NCBI GenBank assembly: GCA_009746045.1
Contig: RPFO01000406.1
Coordinates: 3,560,701-3,624,700 of the forward strand
Direction of reading: 5' to 3'
Length of the DNA stretch: 64,000 bases
Source: Mesostigma viride
Lineage: Eukaryota > Streptophyta > Mesostigmatophyceae > Mesostigmatales > Mesostigmataceae
Both the position numbers and the translations under genes were made by a program. Position 1 is the stretch's first letter. The number at the start of each line of letters is the position of its first letter. The notes under the pieces were generated by a model. It had not been told where the DNA came from. It saw only the letters and a list, made by a program, of their open reading frames with translations, and did not search any database. This document shows, piece by piece, positions 10,481-20,725 of the stretch.

Positions 10481-11085
10481 TAAGCGTGCCCCTTGAGCAA
10501 GTATGGGAGACAACTGCACTGCTGAGAACCTGCCATCTGACACCGGATATTTCCGGATATGCTCATCATTGCTGCCCAAACTGCTTTTTCACATCTGTGC
10601 GCATCCTGTATCCAGTTTGGGGCTTCGTCAATTCTACCTACGGCAGTGAGGCGATCAACATCGCGCGCCCTGACTACGACAGAGGCCTTACACAGGAGTT
10701 ATTGACGTCACTTGCCCCTGACTGCGGGCTTGATGTCGCCTTGGCGATCGTGCTGTTGGGTGTTGTTGGTATGGCTTTTGTGGCGGCCATGCACAGGGCA
10801 ATCAACAAACTGGTGTTCTGGTTTTTCCCGGAATCAGACATGCCACAATTGTTACATTTCCCACGCCTCGAGCTACTTGCCTTTAAGTTCATAGCTCTTC
10901 CATTCAGCCAGGCAAGTGCCTTCCTTATTTCATCGAAACCGCGCAGCATCGTAGCGGTGATTTTCGGGATCGTGTTGCTGCTCCTTGGGCCATGCGCACT
11001 TTTGTACGTCACGATGCGCACCATCTTCTCCGTTATCGCGAGGAAGTCTGCGGAGTTTGAGCAGGAAAAGGCACCACCGCAGCCG
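10481..11085 (+). CDS. Polytopic membrane protein, exon b
   Basis: A 605-base exon is open throughout. After a Cys-rich stretch (CHLTPDISGYAHHCCPNCFF) comes VRILYPVWGFVNSTYG. A strong membrane helix follows (LDVALAIVLLGVVGMAFVAA), then FPRLELLAFKFIALPFSQAS, whose FPR.E..........SQA pattern is typical of the TRP-like family as I know it. A second strong helix is IVAVIFGIVLLLLGPCALLY. The exon ends after ...EKAPPQP at a GTACGT donor (11086) in phase 0. Coding continues in phase 0 at 25950, nearly 15 kb away. The short frame that runs past the donor to 11181 (His/Thr-rich) is intron read-through. Confidence 0.7.
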
Positions 11086-11839
11086 GTACGTGCGCACAAG
11101 GAAAAGCAAACACACGCACACACACGTCTGCATGGCATGGGTTGCTACCACCAACAAACGCCACACCTGCACAGTGCATAAGACATCAATAAGTTGGCAG
11201 AAACTCTTTTGGCTAGCAATCGCTACAATCTATGCAAAATGCAGATGGAGGCTATCCTGTCATCACAGCCAGATTGATCAAGCAGAGTGTGATCATCTAG
11301 ACGGATGTTCATGGCAGTGATGCTAACAATGAGGCATCATTGGACGGAGGTTAGTTAGGAGGTGCTCATCTGAATATAACTGTTCAGTGGGCTATTAGTA
11401 TTGTGCATCATTTTTTTGAGAGGGCTAATATCTCTGGTTTGCGGAGCTTTCTGCCGGGAGCTATGTCTTGAGAAGTGGATCCCCAGCAGCTTGGTGTGAC
11501 AGGACAGTAAGGTGAGGGCAGACGAGGTGCCACGCTGTTTTCTTATGTTCTGTGATGAAGTGGGGCATGCTTTCGGGCTTCTTGGATGGAAAACATCATG
11601 TCTAAGTGGCCTTATACAAAGAAAAACCTTCTAAGGCGTACGTTTAGGTTTTAGCACGCATTATGTACGCTTCAACTTGAGCTAGACTTGTCAGAATGAC
11701 CTGGGACTTAGACCACGGCTGTCCTCCTGTTGAGCAGACTTTTGGGGGCACTTAAACGTGTTTATTTGATCTGTTATTAAAGGTTAATCTCAATGTCAGG
11801 TTAAACACAAGGTTTGTTTAACGTGGAATGTAATAATTG
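11086..11839 (+). other. Start of the 14.9-kb intron b-c
   Basis: The intron opens with GTACGT. The first 750 bases contain a short CA-rich run (11105-11130) and no recognisable gene or repeat. The rest of the intron, up to 25949, is filled by the mobile elements listed separately. Confidence 0.5.
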
Positions 11840-12398
11840 ATAGTGAGGTGGAAGGGTAGCCACTATAGCTAGGTTTTAGTAGGGTTCACGTGACATACCT
11901 CTTGAGGCCGGTGCGGCCTGATCCGGGGCGGCAGAGGCAAAAGATTTGGCCAGTTTTTCTGGCCACGTGGAAGGAGCTACGATGGGATATAAACCTGCCA
12001 GTGTCTAGGTTCTTTGTTAATTATGTGGTGATTAATTAGATCTAGAATCTTTCTCTCACACAATATGTGACCTTGTAGCTGCGGCACACTTTGTAAGCCG
12101 CCGGCAATTAGAACGCCGATTTGCGTCATTTGTTCAGACGCAAAATGCCGTCCGGGCCAAGGACGCGTGACACGAAAAAAAGATTAAAGCAAACCCACCT
12201 AGCTAAGGTCGGCCTCTTTCCTTTTCCCGCTCACCCTCCCTGCATTTGGGGGGGGGTAAGGCTAGCCTTTGCCAAGCAATAAGTGTTCCCATGAGCATCG
12301 GCGGCCGGGATGTGGCCTGCCTTTTGTATGTGCTCCACCCATTGTTTTAATTGATAAATAGTCTGGTTACCCTGGACTTCCGCAGTTCATAGAATTAT
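11840..12398 (+). repeat. A-spacer-B remnant of YR family 1
   Basis: The A block (11840-12230) contains GGTGGAAGGGTAGCC, CTAGATC-rich sequence and TGCGTCATTTGTTCAGACGC, and ends CCTCTTTCCTTTTC. It is followed by a spacer CCGCTCACCCTCCCTGC plus a G run, then by the B block (12254-12398) GGGTAAGGCTAGCC to ATAGAATT. No coding sequence lies directly to its left, so it is a terminal A2-B2 remnant rather than a complete element. Confidence 0.65.
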
Positions 12399-12599
12399 AA
12401 GCGCTGCGTACAGTTTTGCCAACAAATGACAGTGTGCATTGGCTGGGGCATATATACTCTGACCTAATCAGCATATTTTTATATTTATAGCACAATACAG
12501 GTGTATGTGTGGGGGTGGGACCTCCGAAAAGTGCATGGATAACTCAGCAGAGATGCTATTTAGAGTGCCCCTAATCATGTTTCAGCAGTTTGCAAATGA

Positions 12600-12850
12600 A
12601 TTTCAAGTGATATTAGCATAGATAGGTGACATTTTAAGGGGACATGGCGCGGCAAATATTTCCTGCTCACAAAAATTCGCGGTACCCGTCGTACGTGAAA
12701 AGTGGTTGCACCGTGCGCGCACCCCTTGTGGAAGTGCCCGTAGTGTCAGACTGCGTTTAGGTAAAACACCATTGTAGGGCAAGCGAAATGCCAAAAACAG
12801 GCTGAAGTGATAAAGACGATGATTTAATGATGTTGGCTTATGGCGGAATT
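12600..12850 (+). repeat. Dispersed repeat, first copy
   Basis: From GTGATATTAGCATAG to GATGATTTAATGATGTTGGC this 250-base stretch matches 25525-25760. Shared landmarks are AAAAATTCRCG, GGTTGCACCGTGCGCGCACC against GGGTGCACGGTGCGCGCACC, and CTGCGTTTAGG. The two are diverged. Both copies lie within intron b-c of the membrane-protein gene, the second just upstream of exon c. Confidence 0.6.
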
Positions 12851-12919
12851 AAGTACATAGCTGGTTTAAAAATCGCTGTAGTTTCTTTTGGCCATCGACA
12901 TGGGGGGTAATCCGAACTT

Positions 12920-13500
12920 ATGGTCTCACGTAATGAAATAAATTTCACGATAGTAAAAGGAGTTGGGGCCGGCAGCCGGGCAGTTGGCTGGGGTAGAGTA
13001 TCTCATGAGGGTGGTGGCCGCAATGCTCCTAGTGGAGACCCAAGGGTCAGGAAGGGGGAAGGTGGCTGGCCACCTCCTCGCTCTCAAGGAGGATGCCTCC
13101 TTGGTGAGCAACCCAGCCATGAAGATGGCCCTGCAGAGCGCCACGATGATGGAGAAGCTGGGCAAGGCCCAGCAAACCAAGTAAACACCGAAAGGGTGAA
13201 CCGCTCCTTCTTCCCACTGCCTCTTCCTACGATGCCTCTAAGCACTACGTGGGGGAGAGTGAGGTCAGCACGCAGCCGGGCCGCCGGACCTCCACTCTAC
13301 ATACAACACATGGTGATTACGTGGCTCAATTGGCTATGGCACGTACGGGGGGGCAGACCCTGAGTCCGCCTAAATCTGGAGGCGCGTGCTCCAGGGGAAC
13401 GGCCGTGGCCCTGAAAAGGGTCGAAAAGCATTGTGAGTGGACCAGTCGCCGCGTAGGCGTTGCAACAGGCCCCACAAAAGGAAGTGCAGATTTAATCTAT
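12920..13500 (+). pseudogene. ORF1-like region of plus-strand YR element D3
   Basis: Frames at 12963-13184 (ending VSNPAMKMALQSATMMEKLG) and 13249-13524 lie directly before the RT domain, the place of the gag-like first ORF. The two frames differ, so it is broken. No clear similarity to the minus-strand ORF1 at 77-658 is seen, so identification rests on position only. The A1 repeat expected before it was not found; the element may be truncated or rearranged at its 5' end. Confidence 0.35.
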
Positions 13501-14662
13501 GTATGGGAAACAAAACAAGTATGAACAGCTTTTGGCGGAGCGGGTGAGTCTGCCGAAGCGGGAGGTGGCAGGAAAGCTAGGCGAAGCTTGCTGCTGGACT
13601 TGCTGGAGCTACGACCTAGTTGGCGGGAGGTGTACGCCAGCGCGGCCAACTGCATCAAGCCAGAGGCGGCCGCCAGTGCGAGGTATTGGAATGTACCTGC
13701 CCCCAGCCGAGGGTGCACCATGGCGGAGTGGGGCAAGTTGATGGGGAGGGCAGCGGACGTGGGGATGGTGGAGTTCCGAGAGACGCGGCCAAAGTGGGTA
13801 GACGGATGTTTTGGGGTGGCCAAAGGAGTTGGGGAGCTAAGGTTCGTTGTGAAGAAGGAGTTGGGCAACGCACTGTGGGTGGGCCCCCCTAAGACGGTGC
13901 TACCGCACCTGGGCATTTACTCGGAGGTCTATATCAAGGGTCGATGCTACACGGCCAAGAGCGACCTTGTCTCGTATTGCTATACCATCCAAGTGCCGGA
14001 GTGGTGGTGGGATTATCAATCAAGGCACTCCCACGCTGTAGTGCTAGGGGAAGCCATCCATGAGATCGTCCTCTATGCCGAGGGCGCTTTGGATCCTAGA
14101 CGGCAGGTGAACCGCCTCACAAGAGTGTAGGGGAGATGAGTGTATTTAGGGGAGCTGACCGTGCTTCGGAATGCATGGGGTAACCCAACCGCCCTAGCCA
14201 TCGAGTACGAGGAGGAGAGCACGAGGGAGATGCAAATCGACCTTGAGGACCCCCCTGCCCCTATGGTATTCATCACTGTTGATGACCTGGTGGTCAGCAA
14301 TTGGCACACGTGCGAGGCGGTGGATCGCTTAATCACGAGTGCTATTGAAGACGGGTACGCGCCTAACAACCTTGTGCCCTCCAAGGACAAGACGATCATG
14401 GCTAGTCCGGAGAGGGACCTCGGATGAGCTAGAAGCTCTGGGTGTTGTTCACCGGCGGGATGGGGTGTTGGAGCCGACAGCCAAGCAGCTCACCCTTGTG
14501 GTTGAACACACTTGTGCACTCCTCGAGAGGGGACGCGCTGCCGCTGAGGCGCTGGTGGCCGTCGTGGGCCGGTGGGTGTGGCTGCAAATGCTCAGCCGCA
14601 CTTGCTTGTCCATATGGCAGCAGAGCTTTAAGTGCATCAACCGCAAGGGGTGGGGCAAGTGA
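13501..14662 (+). pseudogene. Reverse transcriptase domain of YR element D3
   Basis: The domain starts in the 13588-14130 frame with ELRPSWREVYASAANC. It runs through CFGVAKGVGELRFVV (fingers), LGNALWVGPPKTVLPHLG and CYTAKSDLVSYCYTIQVPEW (palm A region with its Asp). It then reaches FITVDDLVVSN, where VDD at about 14278-14286 is the catalytic box C. The thumb is ELEALGVVHRRDGVLEP and KQLTLVVEHT. Damage: two stops near 14128-14139 in otherwise continuous frame, a frameshift near 14425, and a TGA at 14660 before RNase H. The enzyme would copy element RNA into DNA. The order RT-RNase H-YR and the VDD box fit DIRS/PAT/Ngaro elements. No methyltransferase of the DIRS1 type is seen. Confidence 0.8.
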
Positions 14663-14671
14663 ACGCGACCC

Positions 14672-15150
14672 TTGTGGCAAGGTGTGCGCGATGAGGTCGA
14701 GTGTGCCATGGCATTGGCCCCCATGCTCCGTGTGGACCAGGGGTCTGCCCTGGCTCCGGTGGTGGTGGCTTCGGATGCGTCTAGCTTTGGGCAGGGGGTG
14801 GTATACGCTGAGATGGCCCCGGCTGAGGTGACGGAATTAGCTCGGGGTCGGGAGGTGCAGGGTTATCCAACCCCCCTCACCCTAGGTGAGGCCATGTATG
14901 CAGGGCCTAGACCCTTGACTGAGGCCGCGGTAAGAGCCATCATCAACGGGCGGTGGCACGTAGGGATCAAGAGTCGCTGGCGCGATTTGACCATGCACAC
15001 CAACGAGAAGGAAGTGCGGGCCGCTGTGAAGGGGGTGGAGCGCTCGGCCCGGAACCTCGGGACCTGGGGGAGGCGGGTGGTGAGGTTAGTGGACTCCACT
15101 GCTGCTTGGCTGAAGGGCGTTCCTCTTCTTAGCGGTTATACAAGAAATGC
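14672..15150 (+). pseudogene. RNase H domain of YR element D3
   Basis: The frame contains PVVVASDASSFGQGVVYAEM, whose Asp after VAS is the expected first metal ligand. Next come AEVTELARGREVQGYPTPLT and SRWRDLTMHTNEKEVRAAVK, whose Glu is a candidate second ligand. Then comes VVRLVDSTAAW, where Asp in LVDST is a candidate third ligand. The reading shifts near 15150, where CALTLVTGSHPQWVWAPSEL and QPADGPLRG continue in another frame. W.PSE.QPAD.P.RG is the usual end of an element RNase H domain. The domain is separated from the RT by a TGA. Confidence 0.75.
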
Positions 15151-15156
15151 CGCCGG

Positions 15157-16266
15157 TTGTGCGCTCTTACCTTGGTCACCGGTAGCCACCCACAATGGGT
15201 CTGGGCGCCGAGTGAGCTTCAGCCTGCGGATGGGCCTTTGCGGGGGCTTCCCATGGCTGCCTTGATGGCCGGGTGGGTCCGCGATTTGACTCGCGAGGGT
15301 GTTCATCCCAATCCCGGGCCCCGTCTTGGCACTACCTACTTGACCCTTCTTAAGGGCAAGGTGAAGCCGGCTACCTTGATGGTTTACCATTGGGACCTTA
15401 GGTCCTTTCTGGCATGGTGGGCGGGCCGGCGGGGTCGGGCTGGCAGCTTGTTGCGCGCCTTGACGATTGAGGAATACTATTGCGAGTATGTCGCCTGGGT
15501 GCACTCAAGGTGTTACAGTCGCCAGTTGTGTGTCAATGCGCTTATGGGCCTGAATTTGTACTTAATTCCTCGGGAGGTGCGGGATTGGGCCTCGGCACGC
15601 AGTGTTTTGGCTGGCTGGCGCACGTTGGCACCTCCTCGTGCCCCTCCCCCCATTCCATGGGAGGCTGCGTTTGCGCTTGCTTGTACTATGGTGCTTCAGC
15701 GGCAGCCTCGTGCGGCTATGATGGTCATCGTTATTTTCCAGCACTACCTGCGGGTATCGGAGGCGCTCAACCTGTTGGTCCGTCATGTGCGCTTGCAGCC
15801 TGATGTCCGGTTGCGGGGCTCGCAGCGGGGCGCCTTGTTGTTGAGGTCAGCTTACACGGCTATGTAGTAAGGGGAAGGTGCAGTCTACATGGTGGTCGAG
15901 GATGTCGTGTCTGAGACCGTCTTGCGGGCTTGTATGTGTGGCAAGGCCCGGCATGGGAGCGGGTGTTCCCTTACGATTATGCCCAGTTCAGCCGGGTTTG
16001 GCATCAGGCCACGCAGGCTTTGGGGGTCGACAAGGGTGTTTACCATTCATGGGCTGTGGCATGGGGGGGCTACCTATGATTATTTGCGGCAGCGCAGCAT
16101 GGCTGATATTCAACATCGGGGTCGCTGGCGCAGCAGCAAGACTGTTACCCACTATGTTGGTTTGCACCGGAGCTTGGCCCTCGCGCTTCCTGACGCCCTG
16201 GTTCGGGCTATCGCCGCCTGCCCCCCGCACATTTGGCGGAGCGTCTTTTCTCTGCCCTCCAATTAA
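15157..16266 (+). pseudogene. Tyrosine recombinase of YR element D3, catalytic Arg lost
   Basis: In order: EGVHPNPGP (15295-15321); a core-binding segment KPATLMVYHWDLRSFLAWW; ALTIEEYYCEYVAWVHSRCY; then the catalytic part. HYLRVSEALNLLVRHV carries Arg I. After two stops near 15865-15870 the frame goes on with VVEDVVSETVLR. It detours through another frame (WERVFPYDYAQFSRVW) between about 15955 and 16040, then returns as HGLWHGGATYDYLRQRS and GRWRSSKTVTHYVGLHRSL. The usual HxxR motif is HGLW here, a CGG to TGG change. The last H..Y, with Tyr in THYV, is kept. The protein would integrate circular DNA by Tyr-mediated strand exchange. This copy is inactive. Confidence 0.8.
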
Positions 16267-16342
16267 GTTCCCTTCATTCTTGTATTATGCGTCAAACGGT
16301 TTTTGTTTTGCCCCTGGCTTGGGTCGCCAGGGATGTACATAA

Positions 16343-16966
16343 GGGTAAGGCTAGCCTTTTTGGGCATTAAGTGTTCCCATGGGTAAGGATGGCGAGTTGA
16401 GGGCCACTTCCCGATGTGCTCGACTTATGGTTTAAATAAAGAGTCTGGTTACCCTGGAGTTCCACGGTTAATAGAATCGGGGTTCTCTGAACATAGCTTC
16501 TTTATAGTGATTCGCTGATGCTAGATGAAATAGAGCTTGGTGTTGTGATCATAATAGGGTTGATTAGGCTATTAGTGTACGAGTATTACGGATGATATGG
16601 CCTAATTGTTGCAGCCCATACCTTGACGGGGTGCTGAGTACCTTGACGGATTTTTGCGTCGAGGTTCTCCTAACAGATCTGTGATTGTGGACAGGTTTGC
16701 AACAAGCAATATCTGAAGTAAAACTTGACGGCTAAAAATGTTTAGAGGCCGTTGCCGGAGTCTGGCCGTTGGTAGAGAGCCGTTGGCCTTGAAACACGAA
16801 TAAAGCTTGCTCACCTAGCTCATGGCGGTCTCTTTTGTTTCCCCCCCCGCCCTCCCTGTGTGTTGCCTGTTTGGGGGTAAGGCTAGCCTTTTGGGGCATT
16901 AAGTGTTTCCATGAGTAAGGATGGCCAGTTGAGTCTGGTTACCCTGGAGTTCCACGGTTAATAGAA
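16343..16966 (+). repeat. B1-A2-B2 3' terminus of YR element D3
   Basis: B1 (16343-16477) starts GGGTAAGGCTAGCC and ends GTTAATAGAAT, 77 bases after the YR stop. A2 begins AATCGGGGTTCTCTGAACAT at 16475. Its middle is diverged, and it ends CGGTCTCTTTTGTTT at about 16840. A spacer CCCCCCCCGCCCTCCCTGTG plus a G run leads to B2 (16875-16966), a shortened repeat of B1. This is the same layout as at 1334-2072 on the other strand. Confidence 0.7.
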
Positions 16967-17869
16967 ATGGCACTCCCGCGAACAAAAAAATGGCCTGTAT
17001 GATCTTTAGGTCGTACTGTATAAAATCAATTTCTTGAGTTTGGTCAGAAAATTCGAACGAAAACGTAAATGCCATGCGTGGGCGCAAGCCGCCATGGCCA
17101 GGTCGTCGTTTTCCGGAATGCACGTTGTACGTAAAAAGGTAGGTCAGGCAGTGCTTTAAGTATTAAAGGTTTTTTGGCACGCGTCAGTCGGCTGACGCGC
17201 CGCCATTGGCGGCACGTCAGCCCATAGCAGTTGGGGGCGGGGCCCAGCTAGGGCCTATAAGGCGGAACTACCCTCAGGCCTCAAGTAATGTACCGGGGGA
17301 TTGGGGGTGCGGCAGTCACATTATAATAGTTACCCTACAATAAGGGCAACAAAACTTTAAACAAAATATTTTTTATGATCAAAATGAGCTTGAGATTTAG
17401 ATAGTAAGTGATTGGTACTTGATGCCTCAAGCTCAAACAAAAGCTAGCACGTCTGGATGTGTATAAAACAAGAGGCTGCCCTTAGCTACGGATTATAAGA
17501 CAAACTGTCTAGCCCCTGGATCCATTGTTGTCAAGACTCAAGACAGGTACCAGCGCTGACTGCACCTCCCGGGGCTTGTGCCTCTAGCCTCACCGCTAGC
17601 CACTATCAGGACTTCAGTATGTATAGCTCCAACTCATCATCCTCGGTTGATCTTTTCCTCTGGTTCCGCCTTTCTAGCTCCCTCACGGCCTTGGTTACAT
17701 CGACAAGAGCGGGACTACTGGCTGGGTCCTGCCCCGTCGGCGGTTTGCCTCTTGCAATATGACAAAATCGCCACCGAATGAAACCTTTTTAGGAATCCGC
17801 CTCCTTTCGACCCCATGGCCAGATGTGCCCAAAGCCCAAAACTTCGCTGAAGATCCTCAAGTCAGGTAT
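16967..17869. other. Intronic sequence with a GCGTCAG hairpin
   Basis: No gene is seen. At 17181-17215 two small hairpins follow each other: GCGTCAG/CTGACGC with a 4-base loop, and a CCGCC/GGCGG stem with a 3-base loop. The same GCGTCAG..CTGACGC palindrome recurs at 24721-24738 and, imperfectly, at 24781. Confidence 0.4.
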
Positions 17870-18210
17870 TTGTTAAGCTTCGCTCATTTCATATATGACG
17901 CGTGTACGGGCTCAAAGGGGACCGACCTGCCGTAAGTAACGTAAGACTAGCGCTTGTCAGTGACGAGGGTACTGCACCGGCCGGCCCTTTTTGTGCCGAG
18001 GCTGAGTGTGGTTCCGGAGTGCAGGCCTAGGTAGCTTCTAACGTACGTCACTAGACCTTGTACCTGCGCCAGCCGCCAGGCGTGGCGCAACTGTGATGGG
18101 CAGTCAGTACACCTTGTACCTGCGCCAGCCGGCAGGCCTGCGTGGCGCAATGTGAATGATAGTCAGTACTTAGAGTGGTGTAGGGGACGTAGGGAGGCGT
18201 CTTTTCAGCT
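17870..18210 (+). repeat. Family-4 repeat A1
   Basis: It starts TTGTTAAGCTTCGCTCATTT and ends TAGGGAGGCGTCTTTTCAGCT. It holds two internal copies of CCTTGTACCTGCGCCAGCCG (about 18056 and 18112). Unlike the later A copies it is not followed by the CCCA-rich spacer but runs into unique sequence, which is the signature of the 5' A1 copy. Confidence 0.7.
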
Positions 18211-19633
18211 TCGCAACTTTATCCCAGCATTTGCTGGCAAGGTCGGCTGGCCGGTATGGCGGCTGCGCTGAATGTAAGACGATGCTATCGCCCTCTCCAG
18301 GCGTGGAGAGGCCTAGAATAAATTTCTAATATATGTTCGCCACCAACCGTTACAGGCCACGGTAATGGTTGGTGGAGTGGAGGTTCTACGATTTGAGTAG
18401 AAGTGTGTGATTTCCGGCGCTGTGATTTCCGTGGACTTTTCGTGCTAGTGATATGTAGACTCGGCATGGACATGTGCTACACTAGACGTGACGGGCTCAC
18501 ACCCGGGCAGCCTCCTGGTTTGTCTGTAATATGAAGGCAGATGGTGCGCAAGGATAGATGGCAAGTAGTGATGAAGGAGACCACCCCCAACCCTGTGGGG
18601 GCTCCGCGTGTGACCAACTATGGCATTCATAGCGATTCGGGCCGCGGTGCCCACACCCCTGTAACTAGGACCTAGATACCTTACACCATCCATTCCATCC
18701 CATGTTCCCCTCCCACTGAGGACTTGTGCTCACGTGACGCGGTCACGTGTCTATTAATTAATTAATGAATTCCGGCGCTGGGCCCACTGACGATTCCCCT
18801 CTACCCCTGGGTGCGGCAAGCAGCTTCCTGACACGGGGGGAGCTGCGATTTAAGTCGGACAACGTCAGGGAAGGAGCCATACAGGCCAGGGCCAGCTGCT
18901 ACGGTGGAAAGAATCACAGGTGGAGGCGAATCTACGGTTAACGTGGAGATGGCTAGCGCGGGGTGCCAGGGTAGCCCATAACTGCCAAGAGCCTGACAGC
19001 GGACCCGATCTTTCGGCCTGTGGCCAGACGGGAGTTTCGGGGAGGATGCGGGGCTGGAGCAAATCTTGGTGGGAGGAGCGGGCTCTTCACCATAATTGCC
19101 CACTTTTTCAGCAAAGAATGTTCGCCTGGCGAGGCTGAAATTCGGGCGGGGATGTTTTACCGCCTTTGTTTTCATTCTGTATGATGCATCATTGATAGGA
19201 AAGGCAATAAAGAGTTTGGTTCAGCCAGGGGGGCATATCTATGCCATAAAAATTTCCTACAAAAACACAAGCCCTGGTCGGGGCCTTGGCTGAGCAGTTT
19301 CCAAGCCAAGGCCTTGGTAGGGTAGAGGGCCTATCGCCACAATGGCTTCAATGCCGGGAAATCCCAGCCTCGGGGGTGGGGCTGGTGATGGGTCGTGGGC
19401 TGGTGAGAGACGGTCCGGCCCGGGTGTACTGTAAGGCCTAATGAGCAGCCGCTGGAAACCGCCCCCATAACGGGGGGAACGACATGGGTGCCGCCCTGCG
19501 TCTGCCGGGAAACCGTAGCGGCCACACGGGGGCGGCAGTACAGCCGCGGCAGCGTGCGGGAGGGGGGCCATGGGCGGAAAGAAACTCGGCACGAAGGTTG
19601 GCAACAGCCTTTGTGGCCATGTAGGAGGTGTGT
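18211..19633 (+). mobile_element. Internal region of family-4 element, non-autonomous
   Basis: About 1.4 kb between A1 and B1. No RT, RNase H, recombinase or other enzyme motif appears in any frame, so the element must depend on proteins made elsewhere. It includes an AT-rich TTAATTAATTAA run (18754-18766) and an 18340-18375 hairpin. The last part, from about 19110, is almost identical to 22513-23035. AATAAAG at 19206 may be a polyadenylation-like signal. Confidence 0.5.
18340..18375. other. Perfect-loop hairpin
   Basis: CCACCAACCGTTAC and GTAATGGTTGGTGG form a 14-bp stem with one mismatch position around an 8-base loop. It lies within the family-4 internal region; function unknown. Confidence 0.55.
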
Positions 19634-20400
19634 GGGCAACACCTTGTGTGCGAGTATGCTGGGCCCCCAGCCTGGTGCTACAATAACCAACTTGATAATG
19701 ATGTGCACTGAGTTTGAAGGTCTGGTATATAGGCTGTCCGTACAAAGCCTAGCACACAAAATTGTAAAATAAATGTTTCTCTTGGTGGGAAGGAACTCCA
19801 ATGGACCAAAAACAAGAAATGTATTTGTTGAGCTTCGCTCATTTTATATATGTATGACGCGTGTACGGGCTCAAAGGGGACCGACCTGCCGTAGGTAACG
19901 TAAGGCTAGCGCTTGTCACGAGGGTACTGCACCGGCCGGCCCTTTTTGTGCCGAGGCTGAGTGTGGTTCCGGAGTGCAGGCCTAGGTAGCTTCTAGCGTA
20001 CGTCACTAGACCTTGTACCTGCGCCAGCCGCCAGGTGTGGCGCAACTGTGATGGGCAGTCAGTACACCTTGTACCTGCGCCAGCCGGCAGGCCTGCGTGG
20101 CGCAATGTGAATGATAGTCAGTACTTAGTAGAGTGGTGTAGGGGACGTAGGGAGGCCTCTTTTCAGCTCCCACCCACCCACCCACCCACCCACCCACCCA
20201 CGCTGCTAAGAGGGGCAACACCTTGTGTTCGAGTATGCTGGGCCCCCAGCATGGTGCTACAATAACCAACTTGATAATGATGTGCACTGAGTTTGAAGGT
20301 GCGGTATAGGCTGTCCGTATAAAGCCTAGCACACAAAAATGTAAAATAAAATTTTTCTTGGTGGGAAGGAACTCGAATGGACCAAAAACAAGAAATGTAT
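19634..20400 (+). repeat. B1-A2-B2 terminus of family-4 element 1
   Basis: B1 (19634-19824) starts GGGCAACACCTTGTGTGCGA and ends AAACAAGAAATGTAT. A2 (19825-20168) repeats 17870-18210 and ends CTCTTTTCAGCT. A (CCCA)n spacer of about 35 bases follows, then B2 (20213-20400). The layout is the same as in family 1. Confidence 0.7.
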
Positions 20401-20725
20401 AAGTCAAACTAATGCAGAAATACGAAAAAATTGTTGAGCTTCGAACGCTCATTTTATATATGTATGACGCGTGTACGGGCTCAAAGGGGACCGACCTGCC
20501 GTAGGTAGCGTAAGACTAGCGCTTGTCAGTGACGAGGGTACTGCACCGGCCGGCCCTTTTTGTGCCGAGGCTGAGTGTGGTTCCGGAGTGCAGGCCTAGG
20601 TAGCTTCTAGCGTACGTCACTAGACCTTGTACCTGCGCCAGCCGCCAGGCGTGGCGCAACTGTGATGGGCAGTCGGTGCACCTTGTACCTGCGCCAGCCG
20701 GCAGGCCTGCGTGGCGCAATGTGAA

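Noticed and set aside
10674-11138. 154-codon minus-strand frame over exon b
   Set aside because: Shadow of the exon; the plus frame has membrane helices, family motifs and matching splice phases.
12920-16266. Classical DIRS1 element with inverted ends
   Set aside because: The ends are split direct repeats (B1-A2-B2), not inverted, and no methyltransferase is seen after RNase H, so PAT/Ngaro-like is preferred.
19257-19801. Minus-strand frames of about 160 codons, repeated at 22659-23203
   Set aside because: Both copies come from the same 735-bp duplicate. The Pro/Ala/Arg-rich translation has no domain, and the two overlapping frames contradict each other.
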